From Tumidithrix helvetica (GTDB lineage Bacteria > Cyanobacteriota > Cyanobacteriia > Pseudanabaenales > Pseudanabaenaceae): 64,000 bases of DNA. Below, one piece after another: positions 9,092 to 20,700 of the stretch. A program made the translations under genes and the position numbers. The number at the start of each line of letters is the position of its first letter. Position 1 is the first letter of the stretch. The notes under the pieces were generated by a model, which was given only the letters and a program-made list of their open reading frames with translations, had not been told where the DNA came from and did not search any database. The stretch is from the NCBI RefSeq assembly GCF_965232925.1, contig NZ_CBDDRA010000011.1:100201-164200 (forward strand), given 5' to 3'.

Positions 9092-9546
9092 AGATATTAA
9101 TTACCGAGAATTTTTAAAGCTTTCTAAGACTTACGTGAATTTGAATATCTTAGCAATTCTTAACTTGTATTTACATTCCCTACACCGATCCCCAGTAACA
9201 CTTAAATGAAGACTTCTAATTGTTTATAGAAAAGAAAAAACTTGAAGACACAACTTCTAATTTTCTTATTTATGTTGGTTACTACAGTTGGGAAAAGATT
9301 AGAAACATATAGAATCTATGACCGCGATCGCTGCGGTCTATAAAAGTAATAATCAGCTAATTAAAATTATTTGGGGATCGATATTTGGGGATCGATTTAA
9401 TGGAATTTTAACAATTTCACGGGTCTAAAAACTGGCTCAAATCTGCAAAGTTCTTGATAGCTCTAGATCTGGGTGTTCGTAAAAACATTATTAAGTTAAT
9501 TTTTTATTCGGGATCGCTGAATTCCTCTCTGGGAAATGAATTCAGT
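9092..9546. other. Intergenic A/T-rich stretch
   Basis: A/T-rich spacer between the divergently read ferredoxin gene and the small protein gene, so it should hold both promoters. It contains a HIP1-like GCGATCGC near 9323 and a duplicated GGGGATCGAT (9374-9394 region). No gene is recognised. Confidence 0.4.
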
Positions 9547-9906
9547 ATGATAATCCTGTCTGATTGTATGCCTGATAATACGGACATTAATAAACTTGGC
9601 AGTCTGCCTACATATAAGATGAATTCTTTAGTCAAGCCAGTCACTTCATGTCGTTTTTGCAGGTATTACGACTATGAAGGCAGAAGAGGGGGGAATTGTA
9701 ACAAACTGCAAGTTCATGTCAGTGCGGGTTGGTCGGCTTGTTCTTATGCTGTTGCCCCATTTGCGCCGTCGTGGGAATACATAGGCGATCTATCCACACT
9801 TTTTCACGATCGCGTTGCTGTTTCAGAGCGCCAAAGTGAAAAGTTTCTAGAACCAATTATTCAACGCAGAAAATCATTTTCACTGTCTAGCTTCCACGAA
9901 GCCTAA
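9547..9906 (+). CDS. Cys-rich GRRGG-motif small protein of unknown function
   Basis: A protein of about 119 residues with a putative metal-binding core. CRFCRYYDYEGRRGGNC is followed about 18 residues later by WSACSYA, giving four Cys in a CxxC...C...C pattern. I recall similar cyanobacterial proteins with CxxCRYY-GRRGG-C, but no assigned role. The frame is open from a TTG at 9454, but the ATG codons at 9547 or 9568 are more likely starts since the conserved part begins near residue 35. A short, poorly conserved tail follows. The four-Cys pattern suggests a zinc ribbon; this is inference. Confidence 0.6.
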   Translation: MIILSDCMPDNTDINKLGSLPTYKMNSLVKPVTSCRFCRYYDYEGRRGGNCNKLQVHVSAGWSACSYAVAPFAPSWEYIGDLSTLFHDRVAVSERQSEKFLEPIIQRRKSFSLSSFHEA

Positions 9907-10114
9907 GCTTAAAAATTTGACAAGAAGCTTTTATTTAACAACCAAATCTCATCAAACAATTATCATGCTGTAAATTTTTGATTGATGATTGCGGGGGTAG
10001 GGGCAATCACAGGGGAATTGCCTAGATATTTAGGGGTAGGCACACACTATCCGCTACCCCTACAGAACATTCAATATCAACGGGAAATTTATAGGTAAAA
10101 TCCTCGCTAGAAAC

Positions 10115-10146
10115 AGAAAAGAGGGGGGGGTAGCCCCCTCTTTTCT
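10115..10146 (-). terminator. Terminator after the CHRD gene
   Basis: AGAAAAGAGGGGG and CCCCCTCTTTTCT form a strong hairpin with U-rich flanks 16 bp beyond the stop of the CHRD gene. It is symmetrical enough to work for either strand. Confidence 0.75.
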
Positions 10147-10162
10147 ATGGAAGTATTTGCCT

Positions 10163-10792
10163 TTAAGCCTTGAGAATGCCGCGTATTTCGCCAGTGCGAA
10201 AACCCTTAGTATGAAGATCTACATAAAGACCATCACTCATCAGTGCCTGAAGTTGCTCGTCAGTTAAAGTATATTCACCTTTAACAGTGCCACCTAAACC
10301 ATCGCGATCGAGTTGAACTTGCAAAGCATACTGAAATGGCCCATTTTGAGAAGATGTTCCACGGTGGATATGTACAGCTGAGGTGATATTGGGGTTAGGT
10401 GGACTCACTGGATCGGTAGCATAGTCACGTAAAGGGCTGCTCAAACTGTGAAAACCTCCGCGCACAATCAGGCGATTACCATTTAGGGCAGCTCCAACTA
10501 CGCCTGAGGCTGGGGTGGAGGCGGGATTTGGGTAAACATTATCGCCTGACAAAATGGCAGCAAACTTTTTTAATTCAAAACCTTGAGAGATTGTTGTGTC
10601 CTGTTTTACTCGTAATTCTGATTCGGCTTGTTGTTGATAGTTAACCAGACTAATTTGATTGGATACAAACTGTCTATCAACAGTATTAATCGCAGGGTTC
10701 ATCGATTGGGAAGGTGCGGCAGTGTTAATAGCAAAAAAGCAGGTGGCAAAGCCCAGAACTATTCCAATCAGAAGTTTTTGATATCTCTTCAT
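10163..10792 (-). CDS. Secreted CHRD-domain protein
   Basis: The start is placed at the ATG at 10790-10792. It follows GGAGGAAGAG, a good ribosome-binding site, and opens a clear signal peptide (MKRYQKLLIGIVLGFATC with a hydrophobic core, cut near AAPSQS). An upstream in-frame ATG would put 29 extra residues before the signal. The rest is a CHRD domain: a beta-rich fold first named in chordin and common in bacterial exported proteins. Its typical elements are VRGGFHSL, HIHRGTSSQNGPFQYAL and the end motif DLHTKGFRTGEIRGIL. The molecular role is unknown. The gene is monocistronic, with its own terminator. Confidence 0.8.
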   Translation of the reverse strand: MKRYQKLLIGIVLGFATCFFAINTAAPSQSMNPAINTVDRQFVSNQISLVNYQQQAESELRVKQDTTISQGFELKKFAAILSGDNVYPNPASTPASGVVGAALNGNRLIVRGGFHSLSSPLRDYATDPVSPPNPNITSAVHIHRGTSSQNGPFQYALQVQLDRDGLGGTVKGEYTLTDEQLQALMSDGLYVDLHTKGFRTGEIRGILKA

Positions 10793-11098
10793 ATACTCTT
10801 CCTCCAAGTTAAAATTTTTGCTGAAGCTAGGACTTGCCCTATTGTAGTAGTCTTCTAATGCGAATTCGGAATTTAGCAAGTGCTGGTAAGGTATACGAAG
10901 TAGACCTAGATTTGGATCTATAGAGATATTAAATGAGCGTAGCGATCCTTAATTGTTTGTGAACGTAGGACGGGCTTTTGCCCTTGCAGGCATCTTGTCT
11001 ACAGTTTCAGATCGCAATTGGACTGACGATCTGGGAAGGGCAAAATTAAGTCTGTTGCAAATTTATGTGAAATTGGTATCAGTTTATAAATAAGCTTT
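10793..11098. other. Intergenic stretch between CHRD and alkD-like genes
   Basis: Divergent promoter region. Apart from the CHRD ribosome-binding site at its left edge, no repeat, hairpin or clear promoter is recognised. Confidence 0.4.
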
Positions 11099-11830
11099 AT
11101 GGATAAACTGGCTCAACTAAAAAGCAGACTGAATAGTCGTGAAGATACAGAAAAAGCAAAGACGCTTTCTCGATTCTTTAAAACTGGCAAAGGAGAATAT
11201 GGGGAAGGCGATCGCTTTTTAGGGATCGCTGTTCCCATACAGAGAAAGTTAGCAAAAGAATTTGTGGAATTGGAGCTATCTGAAGTCGAGCAACTTTTAG
11301 AAAGCCCGATTCATGAGTATCGCTTGACAGCCTTACTGATCTTGACTTACCAATTCCCTAAAGTCCAGGCGATCGCGCAAGCTGAAATTGTTCGCTTTTA
11401 TCTATCTCATACGCAATGGATTAATAACTGGGATTTGGTGGATACTTCCTGTCGTCCGATTTTGGGCGTTTACCTTTTAGAGCGAGATCGAAGCATTTTG
11501 TACGAATTCGCACATTCTCAAAACCTATGGCAGCAAAGAATTGCCATGATTACGACAGGAGAATTTATTAAGCATAGACAGTTTGCAGATACGATCGCGA
11601 TCGCTGAGATTTTACTTGGACATTCCCACGATCTGATTCATAAAGCTGTGGGTTGGATGTTACGAGAAGTTGGCAAAAAAGAAAGCCCCGTTTTAGAAGA
11701 ATTTCTTGACCGTTATGCCAGTCAAATGCCCCGCACGACGTTGCGCTATGCGATCGAGCATTTTGATGAAGAAAAGCGAAAATCTTACCTGCAAAACCCC
11801 AGACCTATTAGTCCGTCAACGATTAGTTGA
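11099..11830 (+). CDS. DNA alkylation repair protein (AlkD-like)
   Basis: A 243-residue all-helical HEAT-like protein of the AlkD family, DNA glycosylases that remove bulky or positively charged alkylated purines. The visible signature is YGEGDRFLGIAVPIQRKLAKEF near the start and WDLVDTSCRPILG around residue 115, which includes the conserved Trp and Asp (WDLVD) of the active cleft. HKAVGWMLREVGK and FLDRYASQMPRTTLRYAIE follow and end the fold. The last eight codons lie inside a 109-bp inverted-repeat element, so the C-terminal tail appears to have been supplied by an insertion. Function is expected to be intact because the conserved core ends before it. Confidence 0.88.
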   Translation: MDKLAQLKSRLNSREDTEKAKTLSRFFKTGKGEYGEGDRFLGIAVPIQRKLAKEFVELELSEVEQLLESPIHEYRLTALLILTYQFPKVQAIAQAEIVRFYLSHTQWINNWDLVDTSCRPILGVYLLERDRSILYEFAHSQNLWQQRIAMITTGEFIKHRQFADTIAIAEILLGHSHDLIHKAVGWMLREVGKKESPVLEEFLDRYASQMPRTTLRYAIEHFDEEKRKSYLQNPRPISPSTIS

Positions 11831-11913
11831 TGAGTATACGGAATCTAGAAAGCTTTTTAGGTGTGTTTTTTGAGGGTTTTCAACCCCTCAAAAAATTTTT
11901 GATAGAACACTAG
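11805..11913 (+). mobile_element. 109-bp inverted-repeat element (MITE-like), copy 1
   Basis: The element starts CTATTAGTCCGTC and ends GATAGAACACTAG, so its ends are imperfect inverted repeats. An inner hairpin (TTTTTGAGGG...CCCCTCAAAAA) could terminate transcription both ways. A second copy of the same 109-bp length lies in opposite orientation at 29196-29304. It encodes no protein. It supplies the stop and last codons of the alkD-like gene. Confidence 0.8.
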
Positions 11914-12099
11914 TGCCCCGATCTGTACCGTGCCCCAAAGTGCTTTCTAAATTGTTCTCAGTAACTATTGATATAACGATCGCTTAACATTTACACCAAA
12001 TAATCGTTTTTAATTTTATATTTTAGGCTGTACTCCTCTAAATTTCAGTTTAGAGGTATGCCAACTTTTTGTTGTCCACCATAACAATTGGTTATTGAA

Positions 12100-14157
12100 A
12101 TGACTCATACTTTGCCACCAGATGATTCTTCCGAACCCAATGAGAAGGTTGAAGCTTTGCTTGACCAAAAATATACCTATAACCATAATGCTTTTGCCCA
12201 GATGCTTGGTAAGCAATCCGACCCCAAGCTAACCTATCCCGTCGCTTCGGCTGTCGCTTTTGAGGATAACTCGCTGACAAAAGGGGAATGGATTTATGAT
12301 GTCGTTTCTATCTTGCTGCGAGCTCAGGCTAATCAAGCAATGTATGATGTCGCCATCAAGAAGGGTTCTATTTTTAGCCTCATTTGGTATGTCAGACTTT
12401 CTAGGCTTCTGAGTGAGAATCCTAGCTGGATCGAACGCATCTATAAGGCTGTGCTTTGGCTGATTCAATGGCTTGTTAATCGATTTGGTCAGACTGCTAA
12501 ATCAGAAGATATTCAAAAGGATGTTAAAACCATCAATACCTCTGGGGATGAAACAGAAAAACAACAAACCGTGGAGATGCTAGAAAAGCGCGTCACAGGG
12601 ATGGTGAAAGATATTCAAAAACAAGCCTCGAAACAATCCCGAAAAAAACAAGCCTCTCCTACTTCCAAGCTTTCATTCAAAGACTATCGAGACTTATTTC
12701 AGATCGTCTATTTACCTAGGGTCGCTAGTCAAGTGCTAGAGGATAGGATTTTTGCGGCACAACGAGTTGCAGGTACAAATCCATTGGTGATTGAACGGCT
12801 AAATGCAATTCCAGATAAATTTCCAGTGACCAATGCTCATTATCAAGCTGTGATGGGTGTTGAAGATTCGCTTGAGCAAGCTCTTGAAGAAAACAGGCTA
12901 TACATCACAGACTATGAGATTTTAAAAGAAATTCAACCAGGGACAGTTCAAGATGGCAACGAGACAGTCCAAAAATATATTTGCCACCCGATCGCGTTGT
13001 TTGCGGTCGAGCCAGGCGATTACCCCTATCGCAAGTTAGTTCCCGTTGCAATTCAGTGTTACCAAGATCCATCCCCAGATAATCCGATTTTTATATCCCC
13101 TTCGCTACATTCGTCTGATTCTGAGCGTTGGGCATGGCAGATGGCAAAGTTGACAGTCCAAATTGCTGACAGTAACTATCACGAGCTGATTTCTCACCTC
13201 GGCAGAACGCATTTATGGATCGAACCGATCGCGATCGCCACCCATAATCAACTGGACTCCTCACATCCCTTAGGAGTTCTATTAGCTCCTCATTTTGAAG
13301 GGACTTTATTTATCAATGACTCTGCCACCAAAGGACTAGTGAATCGTGGAGGAACGGTTGACAAAGTGGCGGCTGGAACCTTGGAATCCTCAGTGCTACT
13401 TAGTATCAAAGGCGCAAAAGGATATCCTTTCTCCTTTAATGAATCCTTTTTACCCATGACATTAAAAAGCCGTGGTGTCGATGATGTCAACGCCTTGCCT
13501 GATTATCCCTATCGCGATGATGCGCTTTTACTTTGGGGTGCAATTCACGACTGGATTTCAGGCTATCTTAAGATATTTTACAAGAACGATACTGATGTTC
13601 TAAATGATGTCGGTTTGCAAAATTGGATTGCTGAGTTAGTCTCTAGCGATGGTGGACAAATGACAGAGGTTGGAGAGGTAACAGAAGATGATGCCACTCC
13701 TCAAATCCGAACCTTGAAATACTTAATTGAAGCAGTAACCCTGATTATCTTTACCTGTAGCGCTCAGCATGCTGCCGTCAATTTCCCGCAATCGTCCTTG
13801 ATGACCTACATGCCCAATATGCCGATGGCAGGCTATAGAGAAGCGCCCAAATCGACTACAGGCATTCAACAAGCAGATTATTTTGCTTTACTGCCCTCTT
13901 TATCTCAATCAGAAAACCAATTGAATATGACCTATTTGTTGGGATCGGTTTACTATACGAAGCTTGGGATTTATAAAAAACCTAATAGCAAATCGGGCGA
14001 TCGCTACTTTACAGACGAGCGTGTAGAAACACTCTTGCAAGCATTTAACCAAAAGCTCGCCGAAATCGAGTTAGAGATAAAGGCGCGAAATGAGAAGCGT
14101 GCAACGCATTATGATGTTTTGCTTCCTTCTAAAATTCCCCAAAGTACAAATATTTAA
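12100..14157 (+). CDS. Lipoxygenase (catalytic domain only)
   Basis: Predicted non-haem iron dioxygenase that forms hydroperoxides from polyunsaturated fatty acids. Iron ligands are all visible: His361 and His366 in HELISHLGRTH, His557 and Asn561 in SAQHAAVN, and the C-terminal Ile685 whose carboxylate completes the site. The 685 residues start with a lipoxygenase-like alpha domain and have no N-terminal PLAT beta-barrel, as in other bacterial forms. A lysine/glutamine-rich linker lies near residues 150-205. I chose ATG 12100 over a TTG at 12088; no clear ribosome-binding site supports either. It is a single gene. Positional specificity cannot be read from the sequence. Confidence 0.88.
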   Translation: MTHTLPPDDSSEPNEKVEALLDQKYTYNHNAFAQMLGKQSDPKLTYPVASAVAFEDNSLTKGEWIYDVVSILLRAQANQAMYDVAIKKGSIFSLIWYVRLSRLLSENPSWIERIYKAVLWLIQWLVNRFGQTAKSEDIQKDVKTINTSGDETEKQQTVEMLEKRVTGMVKDIQKQASKQSRKKQASPTSKLSFKDYRDLFQIVYLPRVASQVLEDRIFAAQRVAGTNPLVIERLNAIPDKFPVTNAHYQAVMGVEDSLEQALEENRLYITDYEILKEIQPGTVQDGNETVQKYICHPIALFAVEPGDYPYRKLVPVAIQCYQDPSPDNPIFISPSLHSSDSERWAWQMAKLTVQIADSNYHELISHLGRTHLWIEPIAIATHNQLDSSHPLGVLLAPHFEGTLFINDSATKGLVNRGGTVDKVAAGTLESSVLLSIKGAKGYPFSFNESFLPMTLKSRGVDDVNALPDYPYRDDALLLWGAIHDWISGYLKIFYKNDTDVLNDVGLQNWIAELVSSDGGQMTEVGEVTEDDATPQIRTLKYLIEAVTLIIFTCSAQHAAVNFPQSSLMTYMPNMPMAGYREAPKSTTGIQQADYFALLPSLSQSENQLNMTYLLGSVYYTKLGIYKKPNSKSGDRYFTDERVETLLQAFNQKLAEIELEIKARNEKRATHYDVLLPSKIPQSTNI

Positions 14158-14193
14158 TTTTCTAGATCGGAATTCTTAATAGAATTAAAGAAC

Positions 14194-14296
14194 TATAGCA
14201 ATCCTATTTGATTTTTGTGTAGGGGCAATTCATGAATTGCCCCTACGATTTTATGCAGAAGAAAGAATCTCTCATGGATCATTTAGGATCGCTATA
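14194..14296 (-). mobile_element. About 100-bp inverted-repeat element (MITE-like), copy 1
   Basis: Ends are TATAGCAATCCTATTTGAT and ATCATTTAGGATCGCTATA, a 19-bp imperfect inverted repeat. Inside is the palindrome GGGGCAATTCATGAATTGCC. The other copy is at 39197-39296 and its interior runs in the opposite direction. No coding capacity. Confidence 0.75.
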
Positions 14297-14777
14297 TCTA
14301 ACTGAGTTGCGATCGCCTTTTCTTGAGTTTTAGAAAAGCGATCGCGCATTGACAAAAATAGCGCGATCGCCCACGGCAAATTCGGCTGTACTGTGAATTC
14401 ATCCGCGAATTTGTAAATGTCAAAGATTTATCCTTCTCTTAACCAAAACTACATCCTTCCCTTAACCCAAGCCTACAAGGTTTTCCTATAGGCTAATATG
14501 AGCAAATTTTATGGGATTCAGGAAGGTGGACGCGCTGAGATAGCGATCGGGCTTTATGAAGTCTTGGATCTGAACAAAGAACTAAATATTTTTTCCCTTT
14601 AATCTCAGGTGAAACTATTTCCCTATATCTTGGGGATTTTTTGCTGTGGGAATGCATTCATCCAAACCTCAAAGAATAGTTCTAAGAATCACCCCAGTAC
14701 TTTGAGTGAGGTTCTGATGTTATTGGCTTCAAGTTATCGGATACGTATCAAATCAAGCTAGAGAGAATAATTTAACC
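14297..14777 (+). promoter_or_regulatory. Upstream region of the giant RTX gene, HIP1-rich
   Basis: The left part has several GCGATCGC octamers and no gene. The right part holds the Pho-box-like array (separate entry) and TATAGG/TAATAT hexamers near 14487-14499 that could be -10 boxes. From there about 280 nt run to the start codon without a recognised gene, implying a long 5' untranslated region or another promoter nearer the gene. Confidence 0.5.
14427..14468 (+). promoter_or_regulatory. Pho-box-like direct repeats
   Basis: Octamers at about 11-bp steps read TTTATCCT (14427), CTTAACCA (14438), CTACATCC (14449) and CTTAACCC (14461). The cyanobacterial Pho box recognised by SphR/PhoB is a series of PyTTAAPyPy(T/A) octamers separated by 3 bp. 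Two of the four repeats fit this fully or nearly so, and the other two are degenerate. The array predicts induction of the downstream gene under phosphate limitation, which suits the phosphatase domains it encodes. Confidence 0.6.
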
Positions 14778-17700
14778 ATGGCACCTACAATACTGAACTC
14801 AGGTGATGTCGCGTTTCTGAGTCTTATCGCGGATAATCCTGACACCTTCTCTTTTGTTCTACTGGCAGACATTGATGCTGGGACTATTATTAATGTTACA
14901 GATAATGGCTGGCTATCTACGGGTTCTTTGCGAACGGGTGAAGGTGTTTTGCAATATGTTGCACCCACCGCTCAAACTGTGGGAACCGTAATCTCATATG
15001 TTGATGGAGGCACAAACACTGGCTGGACTAATATCAGTGGTGGCACAAGTTTTGCTTTATCAACATCTGGGGACTCCTTAATTGCTTTTCAGGGCGAGCT
15101 TACTGGTTCTGGTAGTGCAACCACTAGTGTTTCGCCCTCAGTCTTAGCAGCATTAACCATCAACCGTTCTACCTTTGATGCGAATGCAACTAGTTCTAAT
15201 ACCTCGGCTCTACCAAATGGATTGACCGTTGGTGTTAATGCAGTTGCAGTCGGTCAGGCTTCTTCTGAGTTTGACAATTCACGCTACACGGGACCAACTA
15301 CGTTTGCATCAGTAGCTGAAGCGAGAACTGCGATTAATACCGCAAGTAACTGGACTGGAAGCGATACTGCGACCACTAATTTCAGTGGCATTTTTAGTAT
15401 TGGGGCTTCCACAAATCCTATAGTTAACTTATCCGTTAGTACTAGTGTCGGCTCGGAAACTGGCACAACAGTAATTACACTTGAAGCGATCGCATCTAGT
15501 GCAGTTACTGGCGATCAAACCCTTACGATTGCTGTAAATGGACTAGGTATTACTACAGGCGACTATACGCTCAGTAATAATGTCATTACGATCGCGAATG
15601 GTGCTACCACAGGATCTGTCACCTTTACAGTTGTGGATGATGTTTTATCTGAAGGTACAGAAACTGCAACTTTAAGCATTAGCAACCCATCTTCAGGAAT
15701 TTCTTTAGGTAGCACTACTTCTTTAAATATCACGATCGCCGATAACGATGTCGTAGCTGGTGCAATTCGGATTCATGATATTCAAGGTGCGGGTCATATT
15801 TCCGCCTATGCAGGGCAAACTGTAACGGGTGTTGAAGGTATCGTCACAGCGATCGCCTCAAACGGTTTCTATTTGCAAGATCCCAACCCAGATGCCAATG
15901 ATGCTACTTCAGAAGGGATTTTTGTATTTACATCTTCTGCCCCAACGGTACTTGTAGGCGATTCCGTATTAGTTAGTGGAAATGTATCTGAGTTTCGTCC
16001 TGGTGGCTCTGCCGCAAACCTGACAATCACTGAGATTGTCAGCCCCGTAATCACGAAGCTCTCTAGTGGTAATGCTTTACCTGCTGCAACGATTCTTGGC
16101 AATGGCGGACGGTCGATTCCCAATCAGATTATTAGTAATGACGCAGCTAGCGGCAGTGTTGAGAATGCTAGTACTGTATTCGATCCCGCTCAAGATGGCA
16201 TTGACTTCTACGAAAGCTTAGAAGGAATGCTGGTGCAGGTAAACAATCCCGTAGCAACTTCACCAACCGCAAACTTTGGATCGTCTGAAGAAATCTGGGT
16301 ATTAGCAGACAATGGAGCTAATGCTACCAGCCTCACTAGCCAAGGTGGTAGCTTGATTACAGCTAGCGACTTCAACCCTGAACGGATTCAGATCGACGAT
16401 CTAAACAGTTCCTTGGTGTTGCCTGATGTGAACGTTGGTGCTCAGCTTAGCTCGATCACTGGAGTTGTCAACTACGATTTCAACAATTATGAAGTTTTGG
16501 TTTCAACTGCGCCAACGGTGGTGCAACCCTCCACTTTACAAAAAGAGGTCACGAACCTCACAAGCAGTGCCACGCAATTGACGGTGGCAACCTTCAATGT
16601 GGAAAACCTCGATCCTAGTGATACGTCGTTTAATGCGATCGCCAGTGCAATTGTCGCCAACATGAAGTCCCCCGACATCATTAATCTCGAAGAGATTCAG
16701 GACAATAATGGCGCAACGAACGATGGCACGGTTGACGCAAATGAAACCCTGCAAAAGCTGATTGACGCGATCGCAGCCGCAGGCGGGCCTACTTACGAAT
16801 ATCGTCAAATTAACCCAGTTAATAATCAAGATGGTGGCGAGCCTGGTGGCAACATCCGCGTAGCGTTCTTGTTTAATCCTAATCGCGTCAGTTTTGTGGA
16901 AGGTTCATTGGAGCGCTTGACCGATACTAACCTTGCTGACGGTGATGCTTTCGCTAGCAGCCGCAAACCTCTCGTGGGCAAATTTGTCTTTAACCAGCAG
17001 GAAGTGACTGTGATTGGGAACCACTTCAACTCTAAAGGCGGCGATCAACCCTTATTTGGACCTAACCAGCCACCGGCATTAAACAGCGAAGCGCAACGCA
17101 ACCAGCAAGCCACCATCGTCAAAGATTACGTGCAAGGTTTGCTAGCAACCAATCCGAGTGCGAATATCGTTGTTGCAGGTGACTTGAATGATTTTGAGTT
17201 CTCTAATCCCCTTACCATTTTAGAAAGTGGTGGATTGAACACGCTAGTCGAAACTCTGCCAGCCAACGATCGCTACACCTATAATTTTCAGGGTAATGCC
17301 CAAGTGCTAGATCAGATTTTGGTGAGCAACAATCTCAGCAACAAACTAGATGGGTTTGATGTTGTTCATATTAACTCTGAGTTTGCCGATCAAGTTAGCG
17401 ATCACGATCCGAGCGTTGCTCGTTTCAATCTCCCAGCTCCCAATCAAGCCTCTTATACCTTGCAACTGCTGCACTACTACGGTGAGAGTGGGCTACTCGG
17501 TGTCGAAACTGCTCCGATCATGGGCGCGCTAATCGACAAGTTCGATGACCAATACAGCAATACTCTAGTAATTGGTGAAGGCGATAGTTATATTCCCGGT
17601 CCTTGGTTGGTTGGCGGTTCCGACCCTTCCTTGAATGCAGTACCTGGAATCGGCAGCACTGCACTCGGTCGTCCTGATATTGCGATCATGAACGCTTTTG

Positions 17701-20700
17701 GAACTGATGTTTCAGCACTGGGCAATCATGAGTTCGATCTTGGTTCGCCAGTTTTGCAAAGTGCGATCGCACCCTCAGGGGCTTGGACTGGCGCACAGTT
17801 CCCTCTGATTACATCCAATTTAAATTTCAGTGCTGACAGTTCGTTGCGCGGACTTGCTGATGCCTCGCTTGGTGGCACAGCAACGAATGCCTTTGCTGGT
17901 CAGGAAGCCTCAGCCATCAAGGGCAAGATCGCGCCCTATACTGTAGTTACCCAAGGTGGAGAGAAGATCGGTATCGTTGGCGCTACGACCTACGACCTTT
18001 TGAGTAAGACTTCGCCTAATGGCACTGTACCAAAGGATGATGGCATCCCATCTACCGACGACTTGCAGGAAGTTGCTGCCTATATTCAAGCTTCAGTGGA
18101 CGCACTGAAAGCACTAGGTATCAACAAGATTGTCATGGTGGATCAGCTAGACACGATCGAACGCAACAAAGCTCTTGCTCCATTGGTTTCTGGCATCGAC
18201 GTCATGATCGCTGGCGGCGGTCACGAACGTTTGGGTGATGCCACTGATATGGCAGTTGGCTTCAACGGACACTCTGCCGACTTCGTCGATACTTACCCGA
18301 TCGTCACCGCAGGATCTGATGGCAAGACCACGCTGATCGTCACCACCGACACCGAATACTCCTATCTCGGTCGCTTAGTCGTAGATTTTGACGCAAATGG
18401 CGAGATTATCCTCCCAAATCTCGATCCATTAATTAATGGAGCTTATGCTTCGACCGAAGCTAACCTACAGGCTGCCTATGGCACGACCCAAACAGCCGAT
18501 GAGATTATTGCCAGTAGCACGATTGGCTCCAAGGTTGATGCCATCACTGACGCAATTAACAATGTGATCGTCTCCAAGGACGGCAATATCTTTGGCTACA
18601 CCAACGTTTATTTGGAAGGCGATCGCGCCTTTGGTCGAGCGCAGGAAGTCAATCTCGGAGACATTACTGCCGATGCCAACTTATTCAAGGCAAAAGAAGC
18701 CCTTGGTAATGATGCTGTTCTGATCTCCTTAAAGAATGGCGGCGGTATTCGGGCTTCAATCGGTGCGATCGGTGAAGATGGAGAAAAGGAACCACCATCT
18801 GCCTCTAGCGTGAAGCCTGCTGGAGCGATCTCGCAACTCGACGTTGAGAATGCACTGCGTTTCGACAATAAGCTGATGGTGTTTGATACGACTGCTCAGG
18901 GGCTGCTAAACATACTGAACTATGCGGCTGGACTTGCCCCTGGCAATGGTGGCTACGCACAGCTTGGCGGCATTCGATTCTCCTACGATCCTACAAAATC
19001 CGTAGGTGCAAGAGTACAGGACGTGGCGATCTATGACCTTGACGGTAGTCTTGTCGCGAAGGTTGTGGACAATGGAGTGATATTACCAAGCGCACCCGCA
19101 ACGATCAGTGTTGTGGTGCTTAACTTCACTGCAAATGGTGGTGATGGCTATCCAATTAAGGCAAATGCCGATAATTTCCGCTATTTGCTGAACGATGGCA
19201 CGCTGTCAGCGCCGATTAACGAGGCTTTAGACTTCACGGCTGTAGCAAATGTACCTGCTAATACCCTCGGCGAACAGAAGGCATTTGAAGACTTCCTACG
19301 GGAATTCCACGGTACGCCGCAAACTGCTTACTCCGTCGCCGACACTTCTGCCTCACTAGATCAGCGCATCCAAAATCTAGCTGTGAGACAAGATGAAGTA
19401 TTCACAAATGTAGCGAACTACAATTTCACGAACCTCCCAACCCTTGGTACAACGTCTAGTGGTCAAGAGCTTTTGTTAGGTGGTTTCTCTGGTTTGTATT
19501 TCCAAGGACTCGCCGACAATGGCAACCTCAAGTTTGTCACTAACACCGATCGCGGACCAAATGGCGATCCGACAGGACCAAATAGACCATTTTACTTGCC
19601 TGACTTCCAACCCGAAATCGTCAGTTTTGAGCTTAACCGCAGTACAGGCGAAATCATGATTACTAACCGTACTGGTTTATTCCGTCCCGATGGTACAACT
19701 CCATTAACAGGATTGCCTAACCTGCAAGCGGGGCCGAATGGAACTGCCTACACCGATGAAATTGCCGTTGATTTGAATGGAGCGGTTTTACCAAACGATC
19801 CTTTGGGTGCTGATTTAGAAGGGATTGTCGTTGCGGCAAATGGTGATTATTGGATGGTGGATGAATATCGTCCTGCCATTTATCACTTTGATGTGAATGG
19901 CAAACTGCTCGATCGCTTTATTCCTGAGGGTACTGCTGCTGCGCCAAATCCCGATGCACCTGATGGAACCTTTGGTACGGAGGCTTTGCCAGAAGTCTAC
20001 GCTCAACGTCGCAATAACCGAGGCTTTGAAGCGATCGCACTGGAAGGCAACAAACTCTATGCCTTTATTCAGAGCGCGATCGACAATCCTGATAATGCTG
20101 GCGATACGACTTCCAGAAACTCCCGCAATTTGCGTATTTTGGAGTTTGATACGGTTTCCGAAACTGTGACTGGCGAATACATTTATCTCCTAGACAGTAT
20201 TTCAGCAAGCGGTAATGCCAAAACCGACAAACTAGGCGATGCTGTTTCCCTGGGTAATGGCAAATTTGCCGTTGTCGAACGCGATGACCTTGCGACTTCT
20301 GCCTCCAATAAATTGATTTATCAAATTGATTTGAGCGCAGCCACCAATATCTACAATGCTAGCTTTACCTTCCCCGCAGGCAAGACTACGATCGAGCAAC
20401 TCACTCCTGACGAACTCGCCAGCGCAGGTATTAATGTCGTCTCAAAGAGCCTGATTGCCAATGCTGCTCAATACGGTTACACAGGTGTAGAAAAGCTCGA
20501 AGGTCTGGCGCTGATTGGACCAAACCAACTGGCTCTGATTAATGACAACGACTTTAACGTTTCTGGGAATTCACCAACTGAGAAGCTTGGAATTCTTGAG
20601 TTGAGCAAATCCCTACCTGTTTCGGCGATCGACTTTAGCGGAGCTAACTACTCCGTTACCGAAGGCAATGGCTCTACAACGGCAACCGTTCGTATCACTA

